In this document: in pieces, positions 29,072-37,666 of the stretch
How the letters are laid out: each line of letters opens with the position of its first letter
Position numbering within the stretch: position 1 is the stretch's first letter
Source of the DNA: Buchnera aphidicola (Floraphis choui)
Lineage (GTDB): Bacteria > Pseudomonadota > Gammaproteobacteria > Enterobacterales > Enterobacteriaceae
Length of the DNA stretch: 64,000 bases
Reading direction: 5' to 3'
NCBI GenBank assembly: GCA_039830045.1
Contig: CP140044.1
Location: 372,001 to 436,000 of the forward strand
The notes under the pieces: generated by a model
The model's input: only the letters and a program-made list of their open reading frames with translations
What the model was told of the DNA's origin: nothing
Database searches by the model: none
Position numbers and translations under genes: made by a program

Positions 29072-29194
29072 ATTCTGATATTATATTTAATTTCATGTAT
29101 ATATTAATTTTAATATAATAAAATCCCCAAGCTCTTTGGGGATTTTATTATATTAAAATTAATATATACATGAAATTAAATATAATATCAGAAT
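29072..29194. repeat. Perfect 59-bp inverted repeat with 5-nt loop next to tRNA-Leu(GAG)
   Basis: The arm at 29072-29130 is the exact reverse complement of 29136-29194 over all 59 positions I checked; the loop GCTCT is 29131-29135. The centre is a normal intrinsic terminator (CCCCAA/TTGGGG flanked by AAAAT/ATTTT), and the outer 49 bp of each arm are almost pure A+T. The right arm ends at the base immediately after the tRNA discriminator nucleotide (29195). On the minus strand it lies after glmM-secG-tRNA-Leu and before nusA. It probably terminates that transcript, but the perfect outer arms far exceed what a terminator needs. An assembly snap-back artefact is a real alternative. Confidence 0.93.
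29125..29141 (-). terminator. Intrinsic terminator core downstream of tRNA-Leu(GAG)
   Basis: CCCCAA (29125-29130) and TTGGGG (29136-29141) form a GC-rich 6-bp stem with a 5-nt loop. On the minus strand it is followed by ATTTTATTAT, giving a U-rich tail. It is extended on both sides by the long inverted repeat in which it sits. Confidence 0.8.
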
Positions 29195-29279
29195 TGCCGA
29201 GAACGGGACTTGAACCCGTACACTTAATAAAAGTACTACCCTCTCAAGATAGCGTGTCTACCAATTCCACCACCTCGGC
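29195..29279 (-). tRNA. leuU: tRNA-Leu(GAG)
   Basis: The minus strand folds into a class II tRNA of 85 nt. Acceptor GCCGAGG pairs with the 3' TTCTCGGC end, discriminator A at 29195. The anticodon stem CTATC/GGTAG closes loop TTGAGAG with anticodon GAG. The long variable arm and the GGTTCAAGTCC T arm are present. CCA is not encoded. The gene lies just downstream of secG, as leuU does in E. coli. Confidence 0.95.
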
Positions 29280-29324
29280 ATAAATAACAAAAAAGTTAAA
29301 TTTTGTTGTATATTTTAAATGTAA

Positions 29325-29561
29325 TCAAAGAATATTATTATAACTAATATTACATATTATTAAACTAACAAAAAAAAACAAAAAAGCGAATATACCTGTA
29401 ACACAGGTTAACATATTATCATTATAATACGTTATTACCTGAGGTGATTTTACTGAACTAAAACTAGAATTTCCACTACCATCTTTTCTATTTTGTATCA
29501 TAATTAAAAAAATAAGACAAATAGAAACAAATATAAAAACTCCCAAAAAAAAACTGTACAT
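29325..29561 (-). CDS. secG: Protein-export membrane protein SecG
   Basis: Small subunit of the SecYEG translocon. The 78-residue protein has two hydrophobic segments (about residues 3-22 and 52-72) joined by a Ser/Gly-containing loop with NRKDGSGNSSF, matching E. coli QQGKGADMGASF. The C-terminal tail of E. coli SecG (110 aa) is missing, as is common in reduced genomes. It lies between glmM and tRNA-Leu, the E. coli order. Confidence 0.93.
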   Translation of the reverse strand: MYSFFLGVFIFVSICLIFLIMIQNRKDGSGNSSFSSVKSPQVITYYNDNMLTCVTGIFAFLFFFVSLIICNISYNNIL

Positions 29562-29686
29562 AACATTGTTCCTAACTATTATAAAAATTCACAATTAAGA
29601 TAAAAAATAGAAATATTATAAATACTTTAATACTAATATTAAATATATGTTACTAAAAATATAAATAACAATACTTTTTAAAATTT

Positions 29687-31021
29687 CTACATATAATTAA
29701 GATGTTTTTTTAAATTATTAGAAATAAATGTAACAATACTCTTATTTTGATCTTCTACTAAAATTCTAAAACATGATTCTGTTCCAGATTTTCTTAAAAA
29801 TATTCGTCCAAATTCACCTAACATATTTTTATATTTAGGGAGTATAGTTTGTATTTTTCTATATTTATCAAAGTCATTTTTTCTTCCAGCATCTACATTT
29901 ATTATAACTTGAGGAAACAAGTTTATTTCAGAACATAATTGAAACAAACTCATTTGAGTATTTAACATGACTTTAATAATCTGTAAACCAGTAATAATAC
30001 CATCTACAATAGGCGACATATCTAATATAATAACATGACCAGAACTTTCTGCACCTAATCTCCATTGTTTTTTCTGCAATTTTCTTATTATATTTCTATC
30101 CCCTACATTAGTTTTAATAAAAGGAATACCTATTTTTTTTAATGCCACTAATAATCCATTATTACTCATTACAGTACCAACTACACCTTCATTGTGAATT
30201 TTATGATATAAATAAAATTTTGCTAAAACATATAACATTTGATCACCATTTACTTTATTGCCTAAATGATCCACCATAATAACTCGATCTCCATCACCAT
30301 CAAAAGCTAAACCTATATCTGCTTTTTCAGACAATACTCGTAATTTTAAATTACTAATATTTGTTGATCCACAGTTTTTATTAATGTTATATCCATTTGG
30401 AACAACAGATATAGTAACTAAATTAGCACCTAAATCTCTAAAAATTTTAGGTGCTATTCGATAAGTCGCTCCATTAGCACAATCTAATACAATTTTAAAT
30501 GATTTTAAATTAAGATAAAACGGTATAGTTGATTTACAAAATTTAATATATTCTTTATAAATATTTTTATCTTTTTTAATAGAAGCTGAATGAGATATAT
30601 TACAAAAAAATGTAGGTTTTTCTAATTCTCTTTCAATTTCTTTTTCTAAAATAATAGATAATTTAACACCTTTTTTTAAAAATAGTTTTATACCATTATC
30701 TTTAAATGAATTATGAGATGCTGATATTACTATTCCTACTTCCAACTTTAATAATCTTGTTAAATATCCAATAGCTGGAGTAGAAATAATACCTATTGAT
30801 ATTACAGAAATACCAGAAGCAGACAAACCTGAATTCAATGCTGATTCCAACATACAATTAGAAATTCTAGTATCTGTTCCTACAATTACTTTTTTAGAAT
30901 TATTTTTAAATAATAATCTTCCAATAACAAAGCCAAACTTTAAAAAAAAATCTGGAGTTATAGGAAATATACCAACCTTTCCACGAATACCATCCGTTCC
31001 AAAATATTTTTTAACATTCAA
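29687..31021 (-). CDS. glmM: Phosphoglucosamine mutase
   Basis: Interconverts glucosamine-6-phosphate and glucosamine-1-phosphate for UDP-GlcNAc and peptidoglycan synthesis. 444 residues, one fewer than E. coli. The phosphoserine loop GIVISASHNSFKDNG has Ser102 at the E. coli position; the metal-binding DGDGDR loop and the RKSGTESCFRILVE phosphate loop are present. folP, which lies between glmM and ftsH in E. coli, has been lost. murA in the same window uses the downstream product. Confidence 0.97.
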   Translation of the reverse strand: MNVKKYFGTDGIRGKVGIFPITPDFFLKFGFVIGRLLFKNNSKKVIVGTDTRISNCMLESALNSGLSASGISVISIGIISTPAIGYLTRLLKLEVGIVISASHNSFKDNGIKLFLKKGVKLSIILEKEIERELEKPTFFCNISHSASIKKDKNIYKEYIKFCKSTIPFYLNLKSFKIVLDCANGATYRIAPKIFRDLGANLVTISVVPNGYNINKNCGSTNISNLKLRVLSEKADIGLAFDGDGDRVIMVDHLGNKVNGDQMLYVLAKFYLYHKIHNEGVVGTVMSNNGLLVALKKIGIPFIKTNVGDRNIIRKLQKKQWRLGAESSGHVIILDMSPIVDGIITGLQIIKVMLNTQMSLFQLCSEINLFPQVIINVDAGRKNDFDKYRKIQTILPKYKNMLGEFGRIFLRKSGTESCFRILVEDQNKSIVTFISNNLKKHLNYM

Positions 31022-31376
31022 TTTATTATCCTTATACTATAATAATAAATTTCAGCGAAATAAAAAATAAATAACACATATTTCAAACTGTATTTATTAA
31101 AAATTTAATTAAATTTAAATGAACTCACTTATGCTTTATAAATATGCATATTATTAAAAATCATACAAAATTATTAATTAATAATTAATATCTATTCATA
31201 AGCTATCTCTTAAAATTATAGTTTAAGAGATAGCAATCTCGAAAAATTTATATTACGTATCAATTTTTTTACATAAATTTTCATTAACTTAAGAAATAAT
31301 ATAATTATATTATAAATGTAATCAAATGTAGTTTAATTTTAACTATTAAAATATTTAAATATAAAATATCGTTTAC
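31022..31376. other. Spacer between ftsH and glmM where folP lies in E. coli
   Basis: A 355-bp gap without recognisable folP remains. It carries one strong hairpin (31202-31234, listed separately) and otherwise AT-rich filler with no motif I can name. Confidence 0.55.
31202..31234. terminator. 13-bp hairpin between ftsH and glmM
   Basis: GCTATCTCTTAAA (31202-31214) pairs perfectly with TTTAAGAGATAGC (31222-31234) around a 7-nt loop. It lies about 140 bp beyond the ftsH stop on the minus strand and upstream of glmM. Terminator of the rlmE-ftsH transcript is the likeliest role, although the following sequence has no clean U tract. Confidence 0.6.
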
Positions 31377-33215
31377 TTAATTATTATCTTCACTCCAACC
31401 ATCAGGTTGTCGAACAGATTTTCTTTGCATTAAATCATTAATTTGATGAAAATCAATTGTTTCATATTTTATTAATGCATCCTTCATAGCATGAAGAATA
31501 TCTAAGTTTTCATCTAATATTTTTTTCGCTCGGTAATAATTTTTATCTATTAATAACTTTACTTCTTCATCAATAATTCTTGCTGTTTCATCAGACATAT
31601 GTTTAGATTTTGACACCGTTCTGCCTAAAAATATTTCACCTTCTTCTTCAGCATATAGAAGAGGACCTAACTTTTTCGAAAAGCCCCACTGCGTTACCAT
31701 GTTTCGAGCTAAACTAGTTGCAACTTTTATGTCATTAAATGCACCTGTAGATACATTATTTTCACCATAAATTATTTCTTCTGCCAACCTACCTCCATAC
31801 AATGTAGATATTTGGCTTTCTAATTTCTTTTTACTAATACTTAATACATCATCTTCTGGCAAGAAAAAGGTTACTCCTAATGCTCTACCTCTTGGAATAA
31901 TTGTAACTTTATGAGCAGGATCATGCTCTGGAACTAACCAACCTACAATAACATGTCCAGCTTCATGATATGCTGTAGATTCCTTTTGTTTATCTGTTAT
32001 AACCATAGATCGTCTTTCAGTTCCCATAATAATTTTATCTTTTGCTCTTTCAAAATCAAACATTGATACTACTTGATTATTATTTCGAGCTGCAAATAAC
32101 GCTGCTTCATTAACTAAATTTGCTAAATCAGCTCCAGAAAATCCTGGAGTTCCACGAGCTATAATCATAGGATCTACATCTTTACTTAAAGGAACTTTTT
32201 TCATATGTACTTTAATAATTTGAGATCGACCCTTAATGTCAGGTAATGCTACAAATATTTGACGATCAAATCTTCCAGGTCTCAATAAAGCAGGATCTAA
32301 AACGTCTGGTCGATTAGTAGCAGCAATTAGTATTATTCCTTCATTACCATCAAATCCATCCATTTCTACTAACATTTGATTTAACGTTTGTTCGCGCTCA
32401 TCATGTCCACCTCCTAATCCAGCTCCTCTTTGACGACCTACAGCATCAATTTCATCAATAAAAATTATGCATGGTGCAGATTTTCTGGAATGTTCAAACA
32501 TGTCGCGAACTCTAGACGCTCCAACTCCTACAAACATTTCTACAAAATCAGAACCTGAGATGGTAAAAAAAGGAACTTTAGCTTCTCCAGCAATAGCTTT
32601 TGCTAAAAGAGTTTTACCAGTTCCAGGAGGACCTACCATTAAAATTCCTTTTGGAATTTTTCCTCCTAACTTTTGAAATCTAGTAGGTTCTCTAAGATAA
32701 TCTACTAATTCTTTTACTTCAGATTTAGCTTCATCACACCCTGCTACATCAGAAAAAGTAATTGTAATTTGATCTTCAGACAACATCCTAGCTTTACTTT
32801 TTCCAAAAGACATAGCGCCTTTTCCACCACCAAGTTGCATTTGACGCATGAAAAAAATCCAAACTCCAATTAACAAAAACATAGGAAACCATGAAATAAA
32901 AATAGAAGTTAAAAAACTTGGTTCATCTTGTATTTCTCCTATTATTTTTACATTTTTTATTAATAGAGTATCCAGCAATTTAGGATCATTCATAGGAATA
33001 TACGTTATATATCTACTATTATCTTTTTTTATTACATTAATTTCACGTCCATTGACATACACTTTACTAATCTGATCTTGATTTACTTCTGATAAAAAAG
33101 TAGAATAATCCACTTTCCGATAATTTATATTATTAGAATTAAAATTCTGAAAGATAGACATTAATACCATTGCAATTACTAACCAAAGAATAAGGTTCTT
33201 AGCCATATCACTCAA
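31377..33215 (-). CDS. ftsH: ATP-dependent zinc metalloprotease FtsH
   Basis: Inner-membrane AAA+ protease for quality control and regulated proteolysis. The 612-residue protein has two N-terminal membrane segments (about 7-24 and 102-123) flanking a periplasmic domain, Walker A GPPGTGKT (195-202), Walker B FIDEIDA, the SRH RPGRFDRQ, the pore motif FVEMFVGVGA and the zinc site HEAGH near residue 416. The C-terminal tail is about 30 residues shorter than in E. coli (644 aa). It starts 52 bp after rlmE, the E. coli order. Confidence 0.97.
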   Translation of the reverse strand: MSDMAKNLILWLVIAMVLMSIFQNFNSNNINYRKVDYSTFLSEVNQDQISKVYVNGREINVIKKDNSRYITYIPMNDPKLLDTLLIKNVKIIGEIQDEPSFLTSIFISWFPMFLLIGVWIFFMRQMQLGGGKGAMSFGKSKARMLSEDQITITFSDVAGCDEAKSEVKELVDYLREPTRFQKLGGKIPKGILMVGPPGTGKTLLAKAIAGEAKVPFFTISGSDFVEMFVGVGASRVRDMFEHSRKSAPCIIFIDEIDAVGRQRGAGLGGGHDEREQTLNQMLVEMDGFDGNEGIILIAATNRPDVLDPALLRPGRFDRQIFVALPDIKGRSQIIKVHMKKVPLSKDVDPMIIARGTPGFSGADLANLVNEAALFAARNNNQVVSMFDFERAKDKIIMGTERRSMVITDKQKESTAYHEAGHVIVGWLVPEHDPAHKVTIIPRGRALGVTFFLPEDDVLSISKKKLESQISTLYGGRLAEEIIYGENNVSTGAFNDIKVATSLARNMVTQWGFSKKLGPLLYAEEEGEIFLGRTVSKSKHMSDETARIIDEEVKLLIDKNYYRAKKILDENLDILHAMKDALIKYETIDFHQINDLMQRKSVRQPDGWSEDNN

Positions 33216-33267
33216 GAGATTAACCTCACAAATTTAAAACCATTAAATAAAATGACACATAAAATAG

Positions 33268-33906
33268 CTATTTTTTTCGCTCAGATGCTATAACATACAC
33301 TTCTCTAGAACGAATTCGAGAAGAATTTGGTTTAAAAATTTTTACTTTAGTAAATTCAGTTTTAACTCGATCAATAAACGAACGAAATTGATCACCATAA
33401 AATGCCTTTACCAATAATTTTCCATTATACAATAATATTTTTTTAGATATTTCTAAAGCTAGTTTACTTAATTTTATAGATCTAGGATGATCTATACAAT
33501 AAGATCCACTCATATTAGGAGCCATATCAGACATAACTAAATCTACTTTTTTATTTTTTAAAAAAGTCAATAAAACATTAATAACTTTAAATTGTCTAAT
33601 ATCACCTTGAATGAAAAAAACACCTTTAATTGGAAACATAGGTAATATATCGCAGGCTATAATACACCCTTTATCTCCTATTTTTTTACTAGCGTATTGA
33701 GACCAACTTCCAGGAGAAGAACCTAAATCTATTATAGCCATGCCTTTTTTGAACAATTTACTAACGTTATGTATATGGTCTAACTTAAAATAAGCTCTAG
33801 ATCGAATATTTTTTTTATAAGATAAATTTACATACGGATCTTTAATGTGTCGTCTAATCCATCTTTTAGAACTTAAAGAACGAGCTTTAGACACTGATAA
33901 TACCAT
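33268..33906 (-). CDS. rlmE: 23S rRNA 2'-O-ribose U2552 methyltransferase
   Basis: Heat-shock methyltransferase (RrmJ/FtsJ) acting on U2552 of the 50S A-loop. The 212-residue protein (E. coli 209) has the SAM-binding motif MAIIDLGSSPGSWSQYASKK, the DLVMSDMAPNMSG segment with a catalytic Asp, and LLVKAFYGDQF with the catalytic Lys. It is the first gene of the rlmE-ftsH pair. Confidence 0.96.
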   Translation of the reverse strand: MVLSVSKARSLSSKRWIRRHIKDPYVNLSYKKNIRSRAYFKLDHIHNVSKLFKKGMAIIDLGSSPGSWSQYASKKIGDKGCIIACDILPMFPIKGVFFIQGDIRQFKVINVLLTFLKNKKVDLVMSDMAPNMSGSYCIDHPRSIKLSKLALEISKKILLYNGKLLVKAFYGDQFRSFIDRVKTEFTKVKIFKPNSSRIRSREVYVIASERKK

Positions 33907-34165
33907 TTTTAAGTGAGATTATTAAAAATCAATTTTATCAATAACATATATATAGTGACAACAGTAAAACGTTTATAATTCTTAAAAATATTATCATACT
34001 TAAAAATATATGATATAAACATGAACGCTTTAGAAAGTAATATGATAATTATTATATTAAAGGATGAATATTACTATAAAATAACGCACATCTTTGTTAT
34101 TTAATAAATATAAACACCATATTGGTTAAATTTTAAATTTTTACAACATCATAACTAACTATTAA

Positions 34166-34645
34166 TTACTTATACTCTACACTTAGTATTTCATATTTTA
34201 CATCACCAGACGGGGTCTTAATTATAGCGATATCACCAACTTTTTTCCCAATTAATCCCCTAGACATAGGTGAATTAATAGAAATTAAGTTGAGTTTGAA
34301 ATTTGATTCGTCATCCCCAACAATACGATAAATAAATATTTTTTTTGTTTTAGAATTAAGTATAGTTACTGTAGATCCAAAAATAACGATTCCACGATTT
34401 TTAATTTGAGTAACATCAATTATTTGAATTTTAGATAATTTTAATTCAATTTCTTTGATTCTTCCTTCACAAAAACTTTGCTCTTCCCTTGCCGCATGAT
34501 ATTCTGAATTTTCTTTTAAATCACCATGTTGTCTAGCTTCTATAATAGAAGCTATAATTTTAGGTCTTCGTACTTTCTTAAGCATTTCCAGTTCTCTACG
34601 AAGTTTTTCAGCACCTAATAATGTCATTGGAATTTGATTATTCAT
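34166..34645 (-). CDS. greA: Transcript cleavage factor GreA
   Basis: Secondary-channel factor that rescues backtracked RNA polymerase. 159 residues (E. coli 158). The N-terminal coiled coil has the family signature with the acidic tip (GDLKENSEYHAAREEQSF), and the C-terminal FKBP-like domain includes INSPMSRGLIGKKVGD. In E. coli it lies near dacB, which is absent here. It is divergent from ibaG. Confidence 0.97.
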   Translation of the reverse strand: MNNQIPMTLLGAEKLRRELEMLKKVRRPKIIASIIEARQHGDLKENSEYHAAREEQSFCEGRIKEIELKLSKIQIIDVTQIKNRGIVIFGSTVTILNSKTKKIFIYRIVGDDESNFKLNLISINSPMSRGLIGKKVGDIAIIKTPSGDVKYEILSVEYK

Positions 34646-35077
34646 ATTTACTCCTTATAATTACACTTCAATAAAATAAATATTTAGAAATTTTTTAAAA
34701 AAGTTATTTCAGATACAAATTATTATATTAATATTATGTTAATAAAAAATGCCAACTATAGTAGCTAGCTTTATTCTAACTAAAAAATTACATTTAAATT
34801 AATATTAGTATAAAAAGTAACTTCTAATAATCCAGTTATAATTTAAAATATAAAGTATTTTAAATAATAGTTATAAGATAGTATATAAATTATCACTTCA
34901 ACAAAATAAGAAACATGTTAAAAATTATGATATAAACAGATAAAAACTATATTTAAAAATTAAAAAATATAAAATATCTTATTTCAAAAAAAAATTATTC
35001 ATAATTAGAGATATATTCATAAATTATGTTCTGATATTATATATACGAAATTTAATCAAAAAAAAAGAACAATACTA
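34646..35077. other. Spacer between divergent greA and ibaG
   Basis: 432 bp of AT-rich DNA that should hold both promoters. No coding remnant, tRNA or strong hairpin was seen. Confidence 0.5.
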
Positions 35078-35323
35078 ATGATCACAGAAAAAATTAAACA
35101 TTTATTAATAAAATCTTTATCGTTAAATGAAGTTAAAGTTACTGGAGATAATAACTATATTGAAATAATAGCTATTGATGATATATTTCATAATAAAAGT
35201 GAAGTAGAAAAACAAAAGATAATTTATTCACAATTAATGCACTATATTGCAGATAAAACAATTCACTCTATTTCAATAAAAACATATTCTTTAAAAGAAT
35301 GGAATAACAAAAAATATAATTAG
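35078..35323 (+). CDS. ibaG: BolA-family protein IbaG (YrbA)
   Basis: Small BolA-like protein that in E. coli forms Fe-S complexes with monothiol glutaredoxin and affects acid tolerance. The 81-residue product aligns end to end with E. coli IbaG (84 aa), including the region YSQLMHYIADKTIHSISIKTYS with its conserved His. It starts at ATG 35078 and ends 5 bp before murA, the E. coli ibaG-murA order, so translational coupling is likely. Confidence 0.94.
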   Translation: MITEKIKHLLIKSLSLNEVKVTGDNNYIEIIAIDDIFHNKSEVEKQKIIYSQLMHYIADKTIHSISIKTYSLKEWNNKKYN

Positions 35324-35328
35324 TTAAA

Positions 35329-36579
35329 ATGAAAACATGTTACGTAACAGGTCCTACCAATCTTCTAGGAGAAGTAAAAATTTCTGGTTCAAAAAATGCT
35401 GCTTTACCTATATTATTAACATCAATATTATCAAAAGAACCAATAGAATTACATAACATTCCAGTATTGCTAGATACTACTAACGCAATGAAAATACTAA
35501 CTAAATTAGGAGTAAAAATAGAAGTTAAAAAAGAAATATATCTCGATTCTAGTACAATAAAAAATTGCATTATATCCAATTATATAACAAAAAAAATACG
35601 TGCTTCTATTTGGATATTAGGCCCTTTATTAGCAAGATGTGGTTATGCAAAAATATCTTTTCCAGGAGGATGTAAAATAGGGTATAGAGAAATTGACTTA
35701 CATATATTTGGATTAACTCAATTAGGAGCTAAAATTACTATATACAAAAATTATATTACTGGATCAGTAGTAGGAAAGCTAAAAGGTACCAAAATTACGT
35801 TATCTAAGATAAGTGTAGGCGCAACTATTACTATTATGAGTACAGCTACTCTAGCTACAGGAATTACCATTATTTCCAATGCTGCACGTGAACCAGAAAT
35901 TATTGATCTTGCAAATTTTCTAAATAGTATAGGAGCTAAAATTTCTGGAGCAGGAAGCAAAAAAATTATTATAAAAGGAGTTAATAAACTACATGGAGGT
36001 AAATACACTATTATTCCTGATAGAATTGAAACTGGAACTTTTTTAATAGCTGCGGCTATATCTAACGGGCACATTGTTTGTTACAATACCAAACCCAATT
36101 TACTAGCATATTTTTTAAAAAAACTAATTCAAACAGGAGCTAAAATAAAAGCTGGTAATGATTGGATTAGCTTAAATATGGTTAATATTCATCCTAAAGC
36201 TATTAATATTACAACTTCTCCATATCCAGGATTTCCTACTGATATGCAAGCACAGTTTACATTACTAAACATTATTTCACATGGAACAAGTAAAATAACC
36301 GAAACTATATTTGAAAATCGCTTTATACACATACCTGAACTTAAAAAAATGGGTGCAATAGTAATGATAAAAAATAATTCTATTTTTTGTTATGGAGTAA
36401 AAAAATTAAATTCAGCTAAAATAATCGCATCAGATTTACGAGGGGCAGCTAGTCTAATATTAGCTGGTTGTATTGCTAATGGAAACACAATTATTAAAAA
36501 TTCTAATTTTGTTACAAGAGGATATGAAAGTTTTTACAAAAAACTTAAAATGATAGGCGCTAAAATTAAGAATAAATAA
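35329..36579 (+). CDS. murA: UDP-N-acetylglucosamine 1-carboxyvinyltransferase MurA
   Basis: First committed step of peptidoglycan synthesis, transferring enolpyruvyl from PEP to UDP-GlcNAc. The 416-residue protein (E. coli 419) has ISGSKNAALPIL, the catalytic PGGC loop with Cys115 at the E. coli number, NAAREPEI, PDRIETGTFL and TDMQAQFT. The Cys115 retention implies normal fosfomycin-type chemistry. It follows ibaG closely. Confidence 0.97.
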   Translation: MKTCYVTGPTNLLGEVKISGSKNAALPILLTSILSKEPIELHNIPVLLDTTNAMKILTKLGVKIEVKKEIYLDSSTIKNCIISNYITKKIRASIWILGPLLARCGYAKISFPGGCKIGYREIDLHIFGLTQLGAKITIYKNYITGSVVGKLKGTKITLSKISVGATITIMSTATLATGITIISNAAREPEIIDLANFLNSIGAKISGAGSKKIIIKGVNKLHGGKYTIIPDRIETGTFLIAAAISNGHIVCYNTKPNLLAYFLKKLIQTGAKIKAGNDWISLNMVNIHPKAINITTSPYPGFPTDMQAQFTLLNIISHGTSKITETIFENRFIHIPELKKMGAIVMIKNNSIFCYGVKKLNSAKIIASDLRGAASLILAGCIANGNTIIKNSNFVTRGYESFYKKLKMIGAKIKNK

Positions 36580-36905
36580 AAATATTATTAAAATATAGTT
36601 TACAATATTAAAATCTAAAAATTTTAAAATATTACACATTTAATTAAATTGCATGTTCAAGATTATAATACACTTAAATCGCATTTAAAATATAATATAT
36701 TATAATCTTCAAATCATTAAAATACAATATTTACATAAATATTAGTAAAATAATATTCAAGAGCACATTTTCAGTTAAATTATGTTTTAACAATATTTTA
36801 TCAAGTATAAAATATAGAACACGTTAAAAAACTACTTCTGTGTTCAAACTTAATAAGAATACAAATTAAACTATTCAAAATATATACAACATATGGAATT
36901 AAATT
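36580..36905. other. Spacer between murA and rplU
   Basis: 326 bp. A 12-bp inverted repeat (36659-36709, listed separately) lies about 80 bp after murA. The rest, which must include the rplU-rpmA promoter, shows no clear -35/-10 pair. E. coli ispB, divergent from rplU, is absent. Confidence 0.5.
36659..36709. terminator. Hairpin downstream of murA
   Basis: AAGATTATAATA (36659-36670) is the exact reverse complement of 36698-36709. The 27-nt loop itself contains a small inverted repeat TTAAAT/ATTTAA around CGC. AT-rich, so only a tentative terminator for ibaG-murA. Confidence 0.45.
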
Positions 36906-37217
36906 ATGTATGCAATTTTTGCACATGGTGGAAAACAATACAAAGCTAAAAAAGGTCAAATAATTAAGTTAGAAAAAATAAATTATATTTCTGGAGAACA
37001 AATAAAATTTAAAGAAATTTTAATGATATCAGATAAAAATGAAATAACAATAGGAAAACCAATATTATTAGATAGTTTTATATCAGCAAACGTTGTAAGT
37101 CATGGACGTAATAAAAAAATTAATATTATTAAATTTAATCGAAGAAAACACTATAAAAAACATCAAGGTCATCGTCAATTTTTTACTAAAGTTTTAATTA
37201 CTAATATTCATAGATAA
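36906..37217 (+). CDS. rplU: Ribosomal protein L21
   Basis: 50S protein binding 23S rRNA and L20. 103 residues as in E. coli. Starts MYAIFAHGGKQYKAKKGQIIKLEKI, with the C-terminal RKHYKKHQGHRQFFTKVLI rRNA-binding segment. It is 12 bp before rpmA, the usual rplU-rpmA operon. Confidence 0.98.
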   Translation: MYAIFAHGGKQYKAKKGQIIKLEKINYISGEQIKFKEILMISDKNEITIGKPILLDSFISANVVSHGRNKKINIIKFNRRKHYKKHQGHRQFFTKVLITNIHR

Positions 37218-37229
37218 TAAGGAAAATTT

Positions 37230-37490
37230 ATGGCTCATAAAAAAGCTGGAGGATCAACTAGAAATGGAAGAGACTCACATTCTAAAAGATTAGGAGTAAA
37301 ACACTTTGAAGGAGAATTAGTACTTCCTGGCAGTATTATAGTCCGTCAAAAGGGAACAAAATTTCATGCCGGTATAAATGTAGGATGTGGTAAAGATCAT
37401 ACATTATTTTCTAAAATTCAAGGAAAAGTAAAATTTGAAACAAAAGGTATAAAACGTAAAAAATATGTAAATATCATTTCTATAACATGA
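37230..37490 (+). CDS. rpmA: Ribosomal protein L27
   Basis: 50S protein whose N-terminus reaches the peptidyl-transferase centre. 86 residues. The N-terminal MAHKKAGGSTRNGRDSHSKR is conserved without a leader needing cleavage, and AHK follows the Met directly as in E. coli. Confidence 0.98.
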   Translation: MAHKKAGGSTRNGRDSHSKRLGVKHFEGELVLPGSIIVRQKGTKFHAGINVGCGKDHTLFSKIQGKVKFETKGIKRKKYVNIISIT

Positions 37491-37505
37491 TTTTCCAATA
37501 TTATA

Positions 37506-37560
37506 ACTTTGTGTACTAACAAAAATATTTATAAATACACTTTTTATTTGTACACAAAGT
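37506..37560. terminator. Hairpin between rpmA and obgE
   Basis: ACTTTGTGTAC (37506-37516) pairs perfectly with GTACACAAAGT (37550-37560), an 11-bp stem closing a 33-nt AT-rich loop, 15 bp after the rpmA stop. The tail is ATAATTTATT. Probable terminator for rplU-rpmA, giving obgE its own transcript. Confidence 0.6.
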
Positions 37561-37666
37561 ATAATTTATTAAATATATATTAATAAGTTTTATATTCCAA
37601 AAAAATAAAACAATTAATATGAAATATTATGAATTTTACAAATAATATTTTAAGGAAACTAAAATA

